This document shows, one piece after another, positions 1 through 9,562 of a stretch of DNA of 64,000 nucleotides. Location: positions 1,039,501-1,103,500 of the forward strand of contig JAYKYS010000001.1 in the NCBI GenBank assembly GCA_036924285.1, read 5' to 3'. The stretch comes from Asterella californica. Taxonomy: Eukaryota; Streptophyta; Marchantiopsida; Marchantiales; Aytoniaceae. The notes beneath the pieces were generated by a model that saw only the letters and a program-made list of their open reading frames with translations, was not told the DNA's origin and did not search any database. The translations under genes were made by a program, and so were the position numbers. Position 1 is the stretch's first letter; each line of letters opens with the position of its first letter.

Positions 1-232
1 TGTGCTAGATGTTTATGAGAATGCCACTTATAGTTTACGTGAGCTGGATGGTACTCCTTTGAAACTATCTGTGGCTGGCAAACGAGTGAAGTTGTTCAAA
101 CAACGTGGAGGATCAGTAGATTTGTTCAACTTTTTGGAGTCTGAGAAAATGATAAGAGATGAAGACGTCTCGGCTACTGAAGAGGTTGGGGCGGAGGAGA
201 GCGATGATGATGAAGAACAAACAGACGGATGA
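1..232 (+). pseudogene. Ty3/gypsy integrase C-terminal tail (partial)
   Basis: An open frame enters from the left window edge and ends at 232. Residues such as DVYENATYSLRELDGTPLK followed by VAGKRVKLF match the end of plant Ty3/gypsy integrases, where a small beta-barrel reads roughly VxENGxYxLxELDGTPL and is followed by a basic NGxRLKxF stretch. It is followed by a short acidic tail (many Asp/Glu) and a stop. This is the 3' end of a pol polyprotein whose catalytic parts lie outside the window. The frame is open, but only about 76 residues are visible, so intactness upstream is unknown. A gypsy-type primer binding site and gag follow on the same strand 3.6 kb further on, which suggests LTR-sharing or adjacent copies. 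Confidence 0.7.
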
Positions 233-721
233 AGAGGTTGGCACATGCCAGAGGATGTGCAGGTTTGGAGGGGGTGGATGTCGTGATGTGAATTATTCCA
301 CATAGTGAATAATTCACCTCTCAGTTAGAAGTTAGTCTCTCTTAGCGAAGTTAAAACCTCAGAGAAGTCGATTCTGGAGGAAGTGAGCATTCGAAAATCT
401 GAAAACACCATGGCGTAGGTCTCGTCTCGCTGATCACCGTGGTATGTTCAAAAGTGGCAAACGGAGTTGCAGGCGAAAAGTTACTTGGGGTTCTTCTACA
501 AGATTTCTGATACCGGGAAATTTACCATAAATCTGAGTGAGTTCGAAAATATACTTTTTAGATTTTTCTCATGTAGATTGTAGTATGTAGTATTTGTTTA
601 AAATTCGAAATGTACAAAAAGAGCATGTCTAGAGAAAGTTATGGCACTTCGTGTTAGCAAAGGAAAGACGAAATACCGCAGCTTTCTAGCATATTAGCTT
701 AGAAACTGGTCTTCAAAACCA

Positions 722-802
722 GTTGTGAGATCAGCTTCCGTGGTGTAGCTGAGAAACTTGTAGGGAGGAGGTCTCCGGATCAAATCCCTTCAGACTCACA
801 AC
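722..802 (+). repeat. tRNA-like segment (possible SINE head)
   Basis: An 8-bp perfect stem (GTTGTGAG at 722-729 with CTCACAAC at 795-802) encloses a D-arm-like hairpin (CAGC/GCTG around a TAGCTGAG A-box-like motif) and a B-box-like GATCAAATC at 778-786, which fits the RNA polymerase III B-box consensus GWTCRANNC. The anticodon and T arms are poor, so this is not a functional tRNA. It most likely derives from a tRNA-headed SINE. Confidence 0.35.
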
Positions 803-963
803 CGGCTTGGAGTAGGCTGGCCCCTTCGGGGGAATATGAGGGGCACCAAGTTGCCTAGAGGCGGGACACTAGATGTCCCTTAAACGTACCGTGAATGCGG
901 GACGCCTCCGTCTACCCCTGCACTAGTGCAGTCACCTAGTGTGGATGCTAGAGAGAGATTACC

Positions 964-1197
964 ACCGGGTTTCGAAATGGACCTCGCACCTTCGGGTTGG
1001 CGGGGTAATTAGTACGAATTCGGTTGCGGCCCTCTAAGTCCTGGGGTAGCGAGATGGCATCAAAGATACTCCAAGTCGGTACCGGGTTTCGAAATGGACC
1101 TCGCACCTTCGGGTTGGCGGGGTAATTAGTACGAATTCGGTTGCGGCCCTCTAAGTCCTGGGGTAGCGAGATGGCATCAAAGATACTCCAAGTCGGT
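964..1197. repeat. Perfect 117-bp tandem duplication
   Basis: Two copies of the same 117-bp unit sit head to tail (964-1080 and 1081-1197) with no difference that I can see by eye. The unit is GC-richer than its surroundings. The perfect identity implies a very recent duplication, active homogenisation, or an assembly artefact. Confidence 0.85.
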
Positions 1198-2175
1198 ACC
1201 AATTCTTTTGTAGAAAAATGTAGAGTTCGAAATATTATTCACTTGGGTCGAAAAATCAAGTGAAACTGATACCTGAGGCAATTTTACGGCATTTCGAAGT
1301 TTAAGGGGGCCCGGAAACGACAATGATGATAACTCGGGCTCCGCGTGTCAGAACGAGGTGATTCTGGTGGCCAGAGGTAGCCGTGGTGGAGTTACTTTGA
1401 GTGGAGGTGTCAGATGCTGACTGTACAGTCGAGACGGTGGCCGTCCGTACAGATGAACCTGCGAAGCTTAGTGAACTAGTCTTCTTACATGTAGATGTTT
1501 TACCAGTGATTTAATTTTCTGCTGCCATCTGTTTAGGGTATCTTTTACCTCTGCCAGGTGACAATGAAGGATGCGTAGGATGGAGGAAAACCCAGAGGGG
1601 TGTACTCCGGAGGGAGAGAATTCTCAGTCCATTATCGCATTATCGAGTTTGGTCGATCATCGAGCAGTGTAGGAGTTTACCGTGCGAGAGCTATCGAGTA
1701 GAGAGAAACAGTAGAGCTGAGGAGAAGTTTTTACACAAAGGTTACGTCTGAAGAGAACTTCTGTCTGATCAGAGTTTTGATATCGAAGGATTGAGAGTAG
1801 AGAGCAGAATCGAGTAGAGAGGAGACCTACAACTTGTACGCATACTTTTCTGAAAGGAAAACGGGAAGCTTCTTGGTGAACGCGCTGGTGCTTCACAGGA
1901 GCAGTTTTCTGGTATTATGAGTTACTGAACGTGAGCTTTGCAATCTGAATGACCTGGAGTTGAAGATCTACTTGCACGCCGTGTGTTTTATCTTGGCCAG
2001 ATCGAGAACGTGGTGGTGTGGTTTCTTACGGTCCGTATTCCGTGTTTGGTTTTCGCCCTCTTCTTCACGATCGTATCACAGCTAGAAGGTTCGCCCTTCC
2101 CAGGAAACTCTCGCCTCGACAGCGGGTAGGAAGTTACTTACCTTAGCTAGAGGATGGGACAGCAAGTCCAAAGCA

Positions 2176-2472
2176 ATGTTGGTGGAATGCCGGGAGAGCA
2201 TGTTGAGGTACTTAGATCGGCAGATAGAGGGAGTGAAGACACTTTATGGTCTTCCCTCGCTTCCGACACCTGCAACCGCATCTTCCCACGCTCCAGCACC
2301 ATCGACTGGATCCGGAATGGAGAAGGAGGAGTTCGACCTCGCTGTGCACTTGGTGGTGACAGCGTTGGAAGCCGAGAAGACTCCGGAAGACGCCCCGGAA
2401 GACATGATGTCTTCTCGAAGACAGGAAGACGAGCCGTCTTCCCAGGTATTCCGCGTGGAGGAAGACACATGA
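2176..2472 (+). CDS. Short acidic ORF, unrecognised
   Basis: A 98-codon ATG-started frame whose product begins with an amphipathic stretch (MLVECRESMLRYLDRQ), then a Pro/Ala/Ser-rich linker and an acidic C-terminus. I do not recognise it. It overlaps a second plus-strand frame (2154-2516) and two minus-strand frames, a common by-product of the repetitive GAAGAC-rich composition here. It sits in the gypsy leader/LTR-like region and may be an accessory ORF of that element or chance. Real expression is doubtful. Confidence 0.2.
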   Translation: MLVECRESMLRYLDRQIEGVKTLYGLPSLPTPATASSHAPAPSTGSGMEKEEFDLAVHLVVTALEAEKTPEDAPEDMMSSRRQEDEPSSQVFRVEEDT

Positions 2473-2529
2473 ACGCATTTCAGCATCTCATTAGACACAT
2501 GAACGCATCTCATTAGACACATGAACGCA
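2463..2529. repeat. Three copies of a 16-bp motif
   Basis: AGACACATGAACGCAT recurs at 2463, 2493 and 2514 with irregular spacing (30 and 21 bp). It is a small imperfect minisatellite in the gypsy leader region. Confidence 0.75.
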
Positions 2530-3835
2530 TTCAGCACATTGGGTACATGCTATACAGTGCACACTACACCCGATGTTAGAGACATACGAATAGACTAGGA
2601 TTATATCGGAAGGGTCTGCATGCTCGTTACCAGCAGTGGTACGAAGATGTAGATAGAGGTAGTGGACAGTTCAGGAACAAGGAACGGCATCCTCGTGCAG
2701 TCCTGTTGGCTAGACTGGTGTGTCGAGGAATAGACGCAGGAAGTAGAGGGAGTGAGCTTCCCAATGCCAATGTGACTTCTTCTCGGAGAATGAATTGCTG
2801 ATTTGAGTGCAGAAGCTTTGTTCATGACTTATGGGTGGTGGGTTTCCTTGAATTAGCTCCCAATTGTGCATGGGAAGTGTTCTTCTTGAGTGGCGGTGAT
2901 TGTTAGCAGTTGTGGAAGTGCGGCTTGGCTTGTCTAATAGAGCACTTGGGATCTACATACAGACGGTCTTATGGGTAAGGGATCCCAGAAGCCAGAGTAG
3001 TCGGAGCAGCGAAGAGAAGAAGAAAGAAGCCTTCTTCCCGCAATAGAAGACGACATCCTCAAGTAGAAGACGGTGCAACTGTACGCACGTTTGTTGTCTT
3101 CCTCCCCAAACTATTACAAGCAGGGATGGCTTGTTAGTCAGGATGCGGACTAGAAGCCTGTCGGAATCTTAATTTCTTCTTTTCATCTCGTTTTCTCTTG
3201 TTTGGATTTTCCCTTCTTCCCCATCTTCTCCCATCTTCCCCATCTTCTTACCTTCTTCTAGTGAACTTCCGAGACTTCTATTGAGCTTCCGTGAAGGTGA
3301 ATGTCGTTGTAGTGCTGCAGGAAGATCATTTCCGTAGGCAGAAGCCTGAGAAGGCTACAGGGGGCATACACCCTGTGATTAATCTAACCCGTTGGAATGT
3401 GAAGGATAGCGCAATGTGTGTCAGATATTGCTAGTTCGACTTCTGCGAGGCAGGAACCGTCTTCTGGAGGTGTGAGAAGCCTAGTGGAACCCCCAGAAGT
3501 CGAGAATCGCTTCGGGAAGACGGTGTCGAGAAGACCGGAAGAAGCGACCTGGAAGTAGGAAGAGCGTCTTCCCGAGCTTCTCTGTGAATAGTTGTGTGAT
3601 ATTTTAGTTAGTAGTTGTTTGTTTAGGTCCAGAGCACCTTTTGGCGTATCCAGAAGACGCGTGGTTTTGTGAGAAGACGGGATTTCTAGGCAAAACTCGT
3701 GTGTTTATATGTTTGAACAAATCTTAGAACTTAGAGCAGCATTACTTGTGCAAATCCTCTGTGGGAACAATATCTTGTATACTAAATGGGCAAAAGGAGT
3801 AATCCTGTGACACTACATATAGTGAGCACCATTTT

Positions 3836-3853
3836 TGGCGCCGCTGCCGGGGA
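3836..3853 (+). promoter_or_regulatory. Gypsy primer binding site (tRNA-Asp type)
   Basis: TGGCGCCGCTGCCGGGGA matches the primer binding site widely seen in plant Ty3/gypsy elements, complementary to the 3' end of tRNA-Asp, apart from one or two changes. It is the start point for minus-strand DNA synthesis and marks the 5' LTR boundary just upstream. The gag frame follows within about 100-380 bp on the same strand, as expected. Confidence 0.7.
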
Positions 3854-3929
3854 TTTCATCTTAGTAATTTCTGTTCTAAGCTTCTTGGATATGTGTGCCA
3901 GTAGTTAGTTTCATTTCGAACTAACTCCG

Positions 3930-5331
3930 ATTGTAGTTGAATTTGTTGTGGAACTCTATCTTGCTAGAAGACAGGAACCGCAACCAAAAGCTGATAAGAT
4001 ACATCAGGGGGAACTCGAAGAAGCCGTTCCCCGCTTCCAAGAGCTTCTTGGAAGGCTCGATCTTGGAAGACTGCAGTGAGTACAACAGGAAGCAGGAGAA
4101 GAAGACGTTCCGAACCTGTGATCGGTTGTTTAGACATTTAGTCTACCGGAAGAAGCTTCTCAAGGTGAAGGAAGACTAGAGGAGATCACTCCAGACGTCT
4201 CAGAAGACGACAGTGATAGTAGTTCTGACTCAGAATACGACCTTCGTGATTCAGACAGGCCTGGACCTTCGAAGACCATCTCCACCACCTGGGCCTGAGG
4301 GAGGAAGAAGTTGGCAGTCGCATCAGCCGGCAGTCGACATGGCTTCCCACACTCGGCAGAAGTACCATCCGTACGATGAAGATGTCGACAGACTCCGTGT
4401 ATTTCCCAGTTTGAACGTAGGGAAGGGAAGGAAATGGATGAGTAAAATGTTGGATGATGGGTTAGTAATGGCTGCTTGGGCAACTCTGAAGGCAGCTTTT
4501 CTGAAGAGGTTCAGAGGAGTGGGCTATGATCGTATGACCCTCATCATAGAACTTCAGAGGCTAGAACGGAAGAAGAAAGAGACACTGCGGGATTACACCG
4601 AGAGGTTTGAAGACCTCCGGGATCACATCCCTCAGAACCAAGGAAGACCCGGTTATTGTGCCCAGCAAGCCGTGGACTGGTACTTGGGAGGATTGTCTCA
4701 GGATATGGAATTGTACTGCAGAAGAGGAGGAGGTGATGATTTAGTAGAAGTACAGAAGCATGCCGAGCAGTATGAAACCTCGAGCATCACTCAAAATATG
4801 ACGAAAGACAGAAGGAAGACCTCGAAGAAGTCCAAGAAGTCGAAAAAATCTTCTCGGAAGTCCAAGAGGAAGTCCAAGTCCACTGAAACTGATAACAGTG
4901 ATTCGGAAGTATCTTCTACTTCTGAAGAGTCTACTGTCAAAAGCTTAGAATCAGAATCTGAACAAGAGAAGAAGACACGGAAGAAGAAGAAGGAGAAGAC
5001 ACGATCAAGGGAAGAAGTTGTGCAGAAGATGCCTCAGACTCAGATCATTCAGTCTGCATCTGATCCCCGTATCCATGAAGTTTTGAAGCAGTTTGCCGAC
5101 CTGAAAGTTCATCTTCTGAACCAGAAGGACAAGCGGAAGCAACCTACGGCTTCCCGGCCAAACCTTTGTAATTCATCCGGACACACCAGAGATCAGTGTA
5201 CGCAGGACCAAGCTGTCAATTGGGCCGGTTGGGACGAAGACGATGAGGGATATCTACACGATCTCAGTGGGGAGACCTGCTATAGGATCGAGACGATACA
5301 ACCCTTCACTCTTATCCCTCCCCCAATATAA
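3930..5331 (+). pseudogene. Ty3/gypsy gag (truncated, with upstream break)
   Basis: The main open frame is 4213-5331 (372 codons). It contains the retrotransposon gag core: W..L..AFLKRFRGVGYD, then LQRLERKKKETLRDYTERFEDLRDHIP, the typical gag helical region. A Lys/Ser-rich charged stretch and a CCHC-like zinc knuckle follow (CNSSGHTRDQC, first Cys pair incomplete), then an acidic tail. Upstream, gag-like sequence from about 3930 is interrupted by a stop near 4078 and a frame change, so the N-terminus is broken. The frame stops exactly where the 1.77-kb repeat begins (5331), meaning protease and pol are missing because of that junction. Capsid function is known for the family; loss here is inferred. 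Confidence 0.75.
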
Positions 5332-7098
5332 GTCCTGACTTGTGTGAAATGTATGTGCGTAGTCTCTTGCATATTTTGATACTCCTCTCCCAGTGATACC
5401 AGCTGAGAAGATACCGATCATGTTTGTCCCCCTACTATATGACTGGTTGGTTTCCGTCAATAACTTCATGTGCACTATGTTTGTTTGAGTGATGCAAAAC
5501 TTGTCGTCTTATATGTTGACTGTAGATATAACAGTTCCAGATCAGGGTATCATGGCACAGTGCCCTTTATCAGTATAGAGGACAATTGTATCACGGAAAT
5601 GGTTACTCTCGACTAGGAAGGAAGCGGATAACAGTTGGAGAATAGAAACAGCGACGATCAGTAAAGGGATTGACCTTCTGCAAGCGCGAGGGATAATCAT
5701 TCAGGAAATTGTATATTATGATAACCCTAACTTTGATAGTCTGTTCAACGAAAGAAACATCATGTCACAGAAAGATCTGCGGCATAAGTGCAAAATTATT
5801 ATGTCTTGTTTCGTGAGTCCTTGCAGGAGGTGAAGAAACATGCTAGAGACTGCGAGAATGACTGTGTTGTCATTCGTTGTTCAGTATTAGGGAGTTGAAA
5901 GATTGGCTTCGAGTTCGACACTTGTCTGTCGGTGACAATAAATCCAATCTTTGCAATCGTATTGCAGTTCAGTTACAGTTAGGTGAGCAAGAGATAGTGT
6001 TGCAGCGAGCACGGCCTTATAAGTTTCCGGAGCTTGGTGTTAACGACATAGCGTACAAACAGAAGTCATGGGTGTATAAGCTGGTCATGCTGCAGCGAGG
6101 AGGTAAGATATACATTTCTCTGCATTGTTCAAGGCTTATATTCTACAGAAGTGCTAATCTCTTCTCTGTTGGTTGTTTTCTGTGAGCAAGAGGATTCTAA
6201 ACGAAGGACGGGAGTTAGAGCGCCGATGATACTTCTTACCTAGTACTACCTACTTTACTTCTGTCGAATACATGCATATCTTCATATGTGTTTGCACTGT
6301 TAGGTAGAGATATAGTTAGGCTCTTGGATTGTCTTTTGTAGTTGTCTTTTCTGTAATTGTAGTTGGGCTAAGCATGAGAATATACTGCATGCAGGATTGA
6401 CTACGCACATGGCTGTAGAGGCTTTTTGGGAAGTGAATTACTGTATCGAAGATGAAGTTCTACACTAATGCAAGAGAAAATTACATAAGCGAGACTTATA
6501 ATAGCGTCGTAAACAAGTTTGCATCGAAATATATCCATTGGTTGCGCTCTCATTACGCATGATTGGAAGCAAGTGCTCTAGACTGGAATGAAAACATTAG
6601 CAGGGAGTGAAGAAGGCATTTTCTCGAAAAGCGTGTGACATCACCGTGCGAAAGCGAAGCTCAACTGCTCATCTGTTGGAGGAGAGGAGTAACATATGGA
6701 AGCAAAGGATCAGCGAGCAAATATTCAGTTAGCATATGGTGTTTACTTACCTTCATGTGCATGTGTTGCTCCATTTGGAAGATAATAAAGATATTATGTG
6801 ATTGCCGAATGTTTGCTTCATTATCATTGTTACCTTTCAAGATCCACAGCATTGAGTCCAGCAACCCAGTTTCATTCTCGAGGGCTGAACTACTGCGGAC
6901 CTGAGTGTATGGGAAAGAGATAACCTCTGCAGATTCTTATGTTCAAGAGATCCTGAATGGCAGTTTAGACATGTACATCCCTAAAATCCAAAAGTGATCC
7001 AACCTGATCAAAGATTGCAGCTATAAACACTAGGCAACTAATCCTGTCAAATGTACATGTGTGGCCAACTAAATGTTGACCGCATCACGATATCGATA
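5331..7098 (+). repeat. 1.77-kb dispersed repeat, copy 1
   Basis: This segment recurs almost unchanged at 15228-16990, same orientation, about 9.9 kb away. Differences seen are scattered substitutions and a net 5-bp loss in copy 2. Copy 1 interrupts the gypsy gag at its left end and abuts LINE-derived sequence at its right end (7100). No LTR, terminal inverted repeat or target duplication is evident. It holds a SAP-like exon (5891-6102) and otherwise no recognisable coding sequence, so it could be a gene-derived segmental duplication or a non-autonomous element that captured an exon. Confidence 0.9.
5891..6102 (+). pseudogene. SAP-domain-like exon inside the repeat
   Basis: An AG acceptor at 5889-5890 and a GGTAAG donor at 6102-6103 bound an open 212-nt stretch. 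It reads ELKDWLRVRHLSVGDNK, then SNLCNRI, which fits the SAP motif (helix, hydrophobic turn with a conserved Gly position, helix; consensus roughly ELKxLLxxxGLxxxGxKxxLxxRL). SAP domains bind DNA in chromatin and RNA-processing proteins and also occur in some transposases. The exon continues about 45 residues past the motif. Copy 2 of the repeat (around 15790-15993) has lost 5 nt net inside the motif and gained a stop near the donor, so only copy 1 keeps the frame. No partner exons were identified. Confidence 0.4.
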
Positions 7099-7099
7099 A

Positions 7100-7254
7100 C
7101 GGAGTTCCACTTAAATCAATTGGCCAAACTGGACAGGTAAACCGTGAATCAAAAAACAAGAAGAGAAAGTGGATGTAGTGTTATTGCAAGAGACGAAGAT
7201 TCATGAAGACAAAACGGAGTTTCACTTAAATCAATTGGCCAAACTGGACAGGTA
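7100..7254. repeat. 40-bp direct repeat at the LINE junction
   Basis: 7100-7139 is repeated at 7215-7254 with a single visible mismatch. The right copy belongs to the LINE endonuclease frame. The left copy lies exactly at the junction with the 1.77-kb repeat. This looks like a local duplication or template switch made when the two sequences were joined. Confidence 0.8.
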
Positions 7255-7710
7255 CGTAGTCGACTACACGAGCGAAAGTAAAGCAAGAGCGGCGATAATT
7301 CTACTGAACGATTGGAAGATTATCAACAAAGGAGTAAAGGGAAACGGCACGCTCGAGTGACTAACGATGGAAACGCCGAGAAGACTGCTAAGCATTGCCT
7401 CCATTCACGGACCTAACGAACGAAGAGAAAGGAAAGGATAAATCTGTGGTTGTAGAGGGAAGAACGATGGACCACAGGAAACTGGATCCTCGGAGGGGAT
7501 CGGAATAGCGTGGAAACTCCGGTGAGAGAATTTGAGACGCAGGAAGAGAATTTGGAGGACTTCAGTAACCTCTGAAGGAGAGTTGGACCGTTCGGATCGT
7601 TCTAGAGTCCAAACTTGCTATCCTTGGATCCATTTGGATCAGGACGCCGAGTTCTTCAGAAAATTGAAGACGATACGAGGTTCATCGGACGATTTGGGAG
7701 TTCTGGATGA
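7165..7710 (+). pseudogene. LINE (non-LTR retrotransposon) endonuclease fragment
   Basis: The frame beginning at 7169 reads DVVLLQETKIHEDK, the hallmark ExK motif of the apurinic-type endonuclease of plant L1-like LINEs. After a stop near 7358 and frame changes, further pieces follow the expected order: SIASIHGPNERRER (the S.Y.P.N motif) and WILGGDRNSVE (the GDFN motif, Phe changed to Arg). No reverse transcriptase follows, so this is an isolated and frameshifted 5' fragment of ORF2. Confidence 0.65.
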
Positions 7711-8784
7711 AATTGACTCGCAGGAAAGCGCTTACGTTAGATTTTTGTTCGTCTACGACCTGAGATTGAGTTGTTCTTTGTGATCGGTGAGCAAAGCTCT
7801 TCATTCTTGGTGCCTACGTGATCAAGGAGTCTTCACCTACACACAGAAGAAGACTGTGTGTGGATTGGATTGTTGATTTGGGTGTGGTGAGCGAGTTTGA
7901 GCCATAGGGAGTCCATTTACGTTAGTTTTTTGCAACATGCGACCAAATTTCTTGCATGGTTTTGCAAGGGGAACTCCAAACGGCTTGTTTGGAGTCTCGT
8001 ATGGTCCAAGGTAGCTAGATCTACCTGCCAGCGAAGACGGATATCAGATCAAGCGATCCGTTTGGACGGTGTGTGCGGTTTTAAGTTGTAGGAAGAAGTT
8101 TTTGTGAGTTCGACCACCTCCGACTGAAAATCAATGATATCTCGACTGTCGTGAGTCGGATCTGATAGTTCTTGAGGCCAACAAAGTCAAGAAGGAAGGC
8201 CTTATCGACATCTGAAGTCCGTTTGACGAAAGGAGAAAGTTCTCATATAGACTTTTTTCGATTTCTTCGCTACGGATTTCGTCTTTTGGAGTTTGTTAGA
8301 GATCTAGTTGGCTATGTACAGCTTGTGGTAGCTAGCTTTAGCTAAGAGCTTGTACATAGATGTTGTTTAGACTGGGGTTTGAATCGTGTGATACTGATGC
8401 AGCTTTTTTTGTTAGCAAAGGGATATTTCTCTTGCTTTGAACTACGCTTCGGTGGTTTTGAGTATGGGTTGAGATTTAGGGACTCGTTTTAGGAGGTTTT
8501 GAAGCAGGTTACAGACCGCTCTGGTTTGTTTCTCGGTTTTGTTTTCTTAGGGAGAAAGAACCGGCAGTGTATATACGTTGGAAGTTGGTATATATTGCGA
8601 CATTCATTTTCGTTGTTGTTTTTCTCTATCTTTTCTCTCTCGACATCTCCACAGCCAAGAACTTTGCATTTTCTTGGACATCTTTCACGCAAAAATCTGA
8701 CACAACAACAGTGGTGAACTCGACGTGAAGGTCTGGGGTGGAGATTTCTCCTGTGTTTGAACTTTGAAGAGGAGATTGGCAATC
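7711..8784. other. Non-coding interval between LINE and gag fragments
   Basis: Only short frames are present, on both strands. Composition shifts from mixed to T-rich around 8240-8650. The 300 bp before 8785 probably belongs to the leader of the gag-bearing element that follows, but I could not identify a convincing primer binding site or LTR end. Confidence 0.4.
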
Positions 8785-9545
8785 ATGAGTGAGGATGAGA
8801 AAGGTGATGGAAATGGAACTAGTGGTTCGGGTGGATTGCCGAAGGTGCTGTTGGATCTGACGACTACATCGATGTTTCAAGCTTTCACAATGTTCTTACA
8901 GCAGCAACAGTCTGAGAGCAAAAGGAAGCTTTGACAACAAAAGCGCTTCAAGCGATACTCAACAAGATTGACCAGTTAGATGGGAGAGATGACTCAAGAT
9001 ATCTGAGGCATTATGTGAAGGAGATGGAGCTGAACCGGGTCTCAAAAGATGAGATGATTGAGACATTTGAGTTGGAAGCAACTCCAGATATTAGAGATCA
9101 TGTTAAAATACTAACGAAGCATTTTAACAAGGACTGAGAGACATTTGCTCGTTCCTTGATGGATGAGTACTTCTTGGAGTACTCTTATCTAGTCATCAAG
9201 AAGTCATTCTTGGAATGGGTTGAGCAACCAAGGAAGGGTTTACAAGTTACTGAGTTGCTCAAGGAATTTGAGAAGTAGTTTTCACGGCTGACTAGGATGG
9301 AGAAGTTGACACTGCAGTCCAACAAGATAGAGTTATTTCTTCGGTTTGCAAATGAAAAGCTGCAAGAGAAGCTAGAGGTATTTCTGGAGGATCGGGAGAA
9401 AGACGATGGATTGACCACTAGCTAGAAGAATGTTGAAGAAGCTGTTGGTCTGCTTACCAAGAGGGAGCGGAGACGAGAGAAAGTTCTCATTAGGAGACTG
9501 ACATCAACCCCGACTGCTGGGAAATCAAATTGTGTTAGCATCCTA
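8785..9545 (+). pseudogene. Second gypsy-type gag, broken
   Basis: An ATG at 8785 opens a frame (MSEDEKGDGNGTSGSGG...). It shifts by one base near 8930 and continues as ALQAILNKIDQLDGRDDSRYL, then a gag-like helical region (FLEWVEQPRKGLQVTELLKEF, KLTLQSNKIELFLRF, LEVFLEDREK). At least three in-frame stops occur (9135-9137, about 9278, about 9423). The layout of a Gly/Ser-rich N-terminus, a conserved coil near the DG(R/S)D motif and an FE.W.....KG.....LL.EFE core suits gag proteins of plant gypsy elements. It is clearly non-functional. It is not the same family as the gag at 4.2-5.3 kb. Confidence 0.55.
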
Positions 9546-9562
9546 GGATACTAACACAATTT
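9527..9562. repeat. 36-bp near-perfect palindrome
   Basis: Two 12-bp outer arms (AAATTGTGTTAG and its complement) enclose a single mismatch pair and a 10-bp perfect inner palindrome centred on CCTAGG. It lies directly at the 3' end of the decayed gag and could form a cruciform or hairpin. Confidence 0.85.

Larger units (their letters stand above)
279..3835 (+). mobile_element. Long LTR-like / untranslated stretch of a gypsy element
   Basis: This stretch lies between an integrase tail (ends 232) and a tRNA-Asp-type primer binding site (3836). A purine-rich tract at about 268-280 resembles a polypurine tract, and TG-starting sequence follows it, so the whole interval could be one LTR of about 3.5 kb or an LTR with later insertions. 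It has no long gene-like frame, carries a tRNA-like segment, a perfect 117-bp tandem duplication and a 16-bp minisatellite, and is strongly enriched in GAAGAC/GTCTTC. The LTR ends are inferred, not proven. A second copy elsewhere would be needed to fix them. Confidence 0.35.

Noticed and set aside
690..802. Resemblance of CTGGTCTTCAAAACCAG to a selenocysteine-tRNA anticodon arm (TCA)
   Set aside because: The rest of the cloverleaf cannot be built around it, land plants lack the selenocysteine system, and the stem closing at 722-802 excludes this hairpin.
4160..4483. 107-codon minus-strand frame over the gypsy gag
   Set aside because: Ser-rich antisense shadow of the gag frame.
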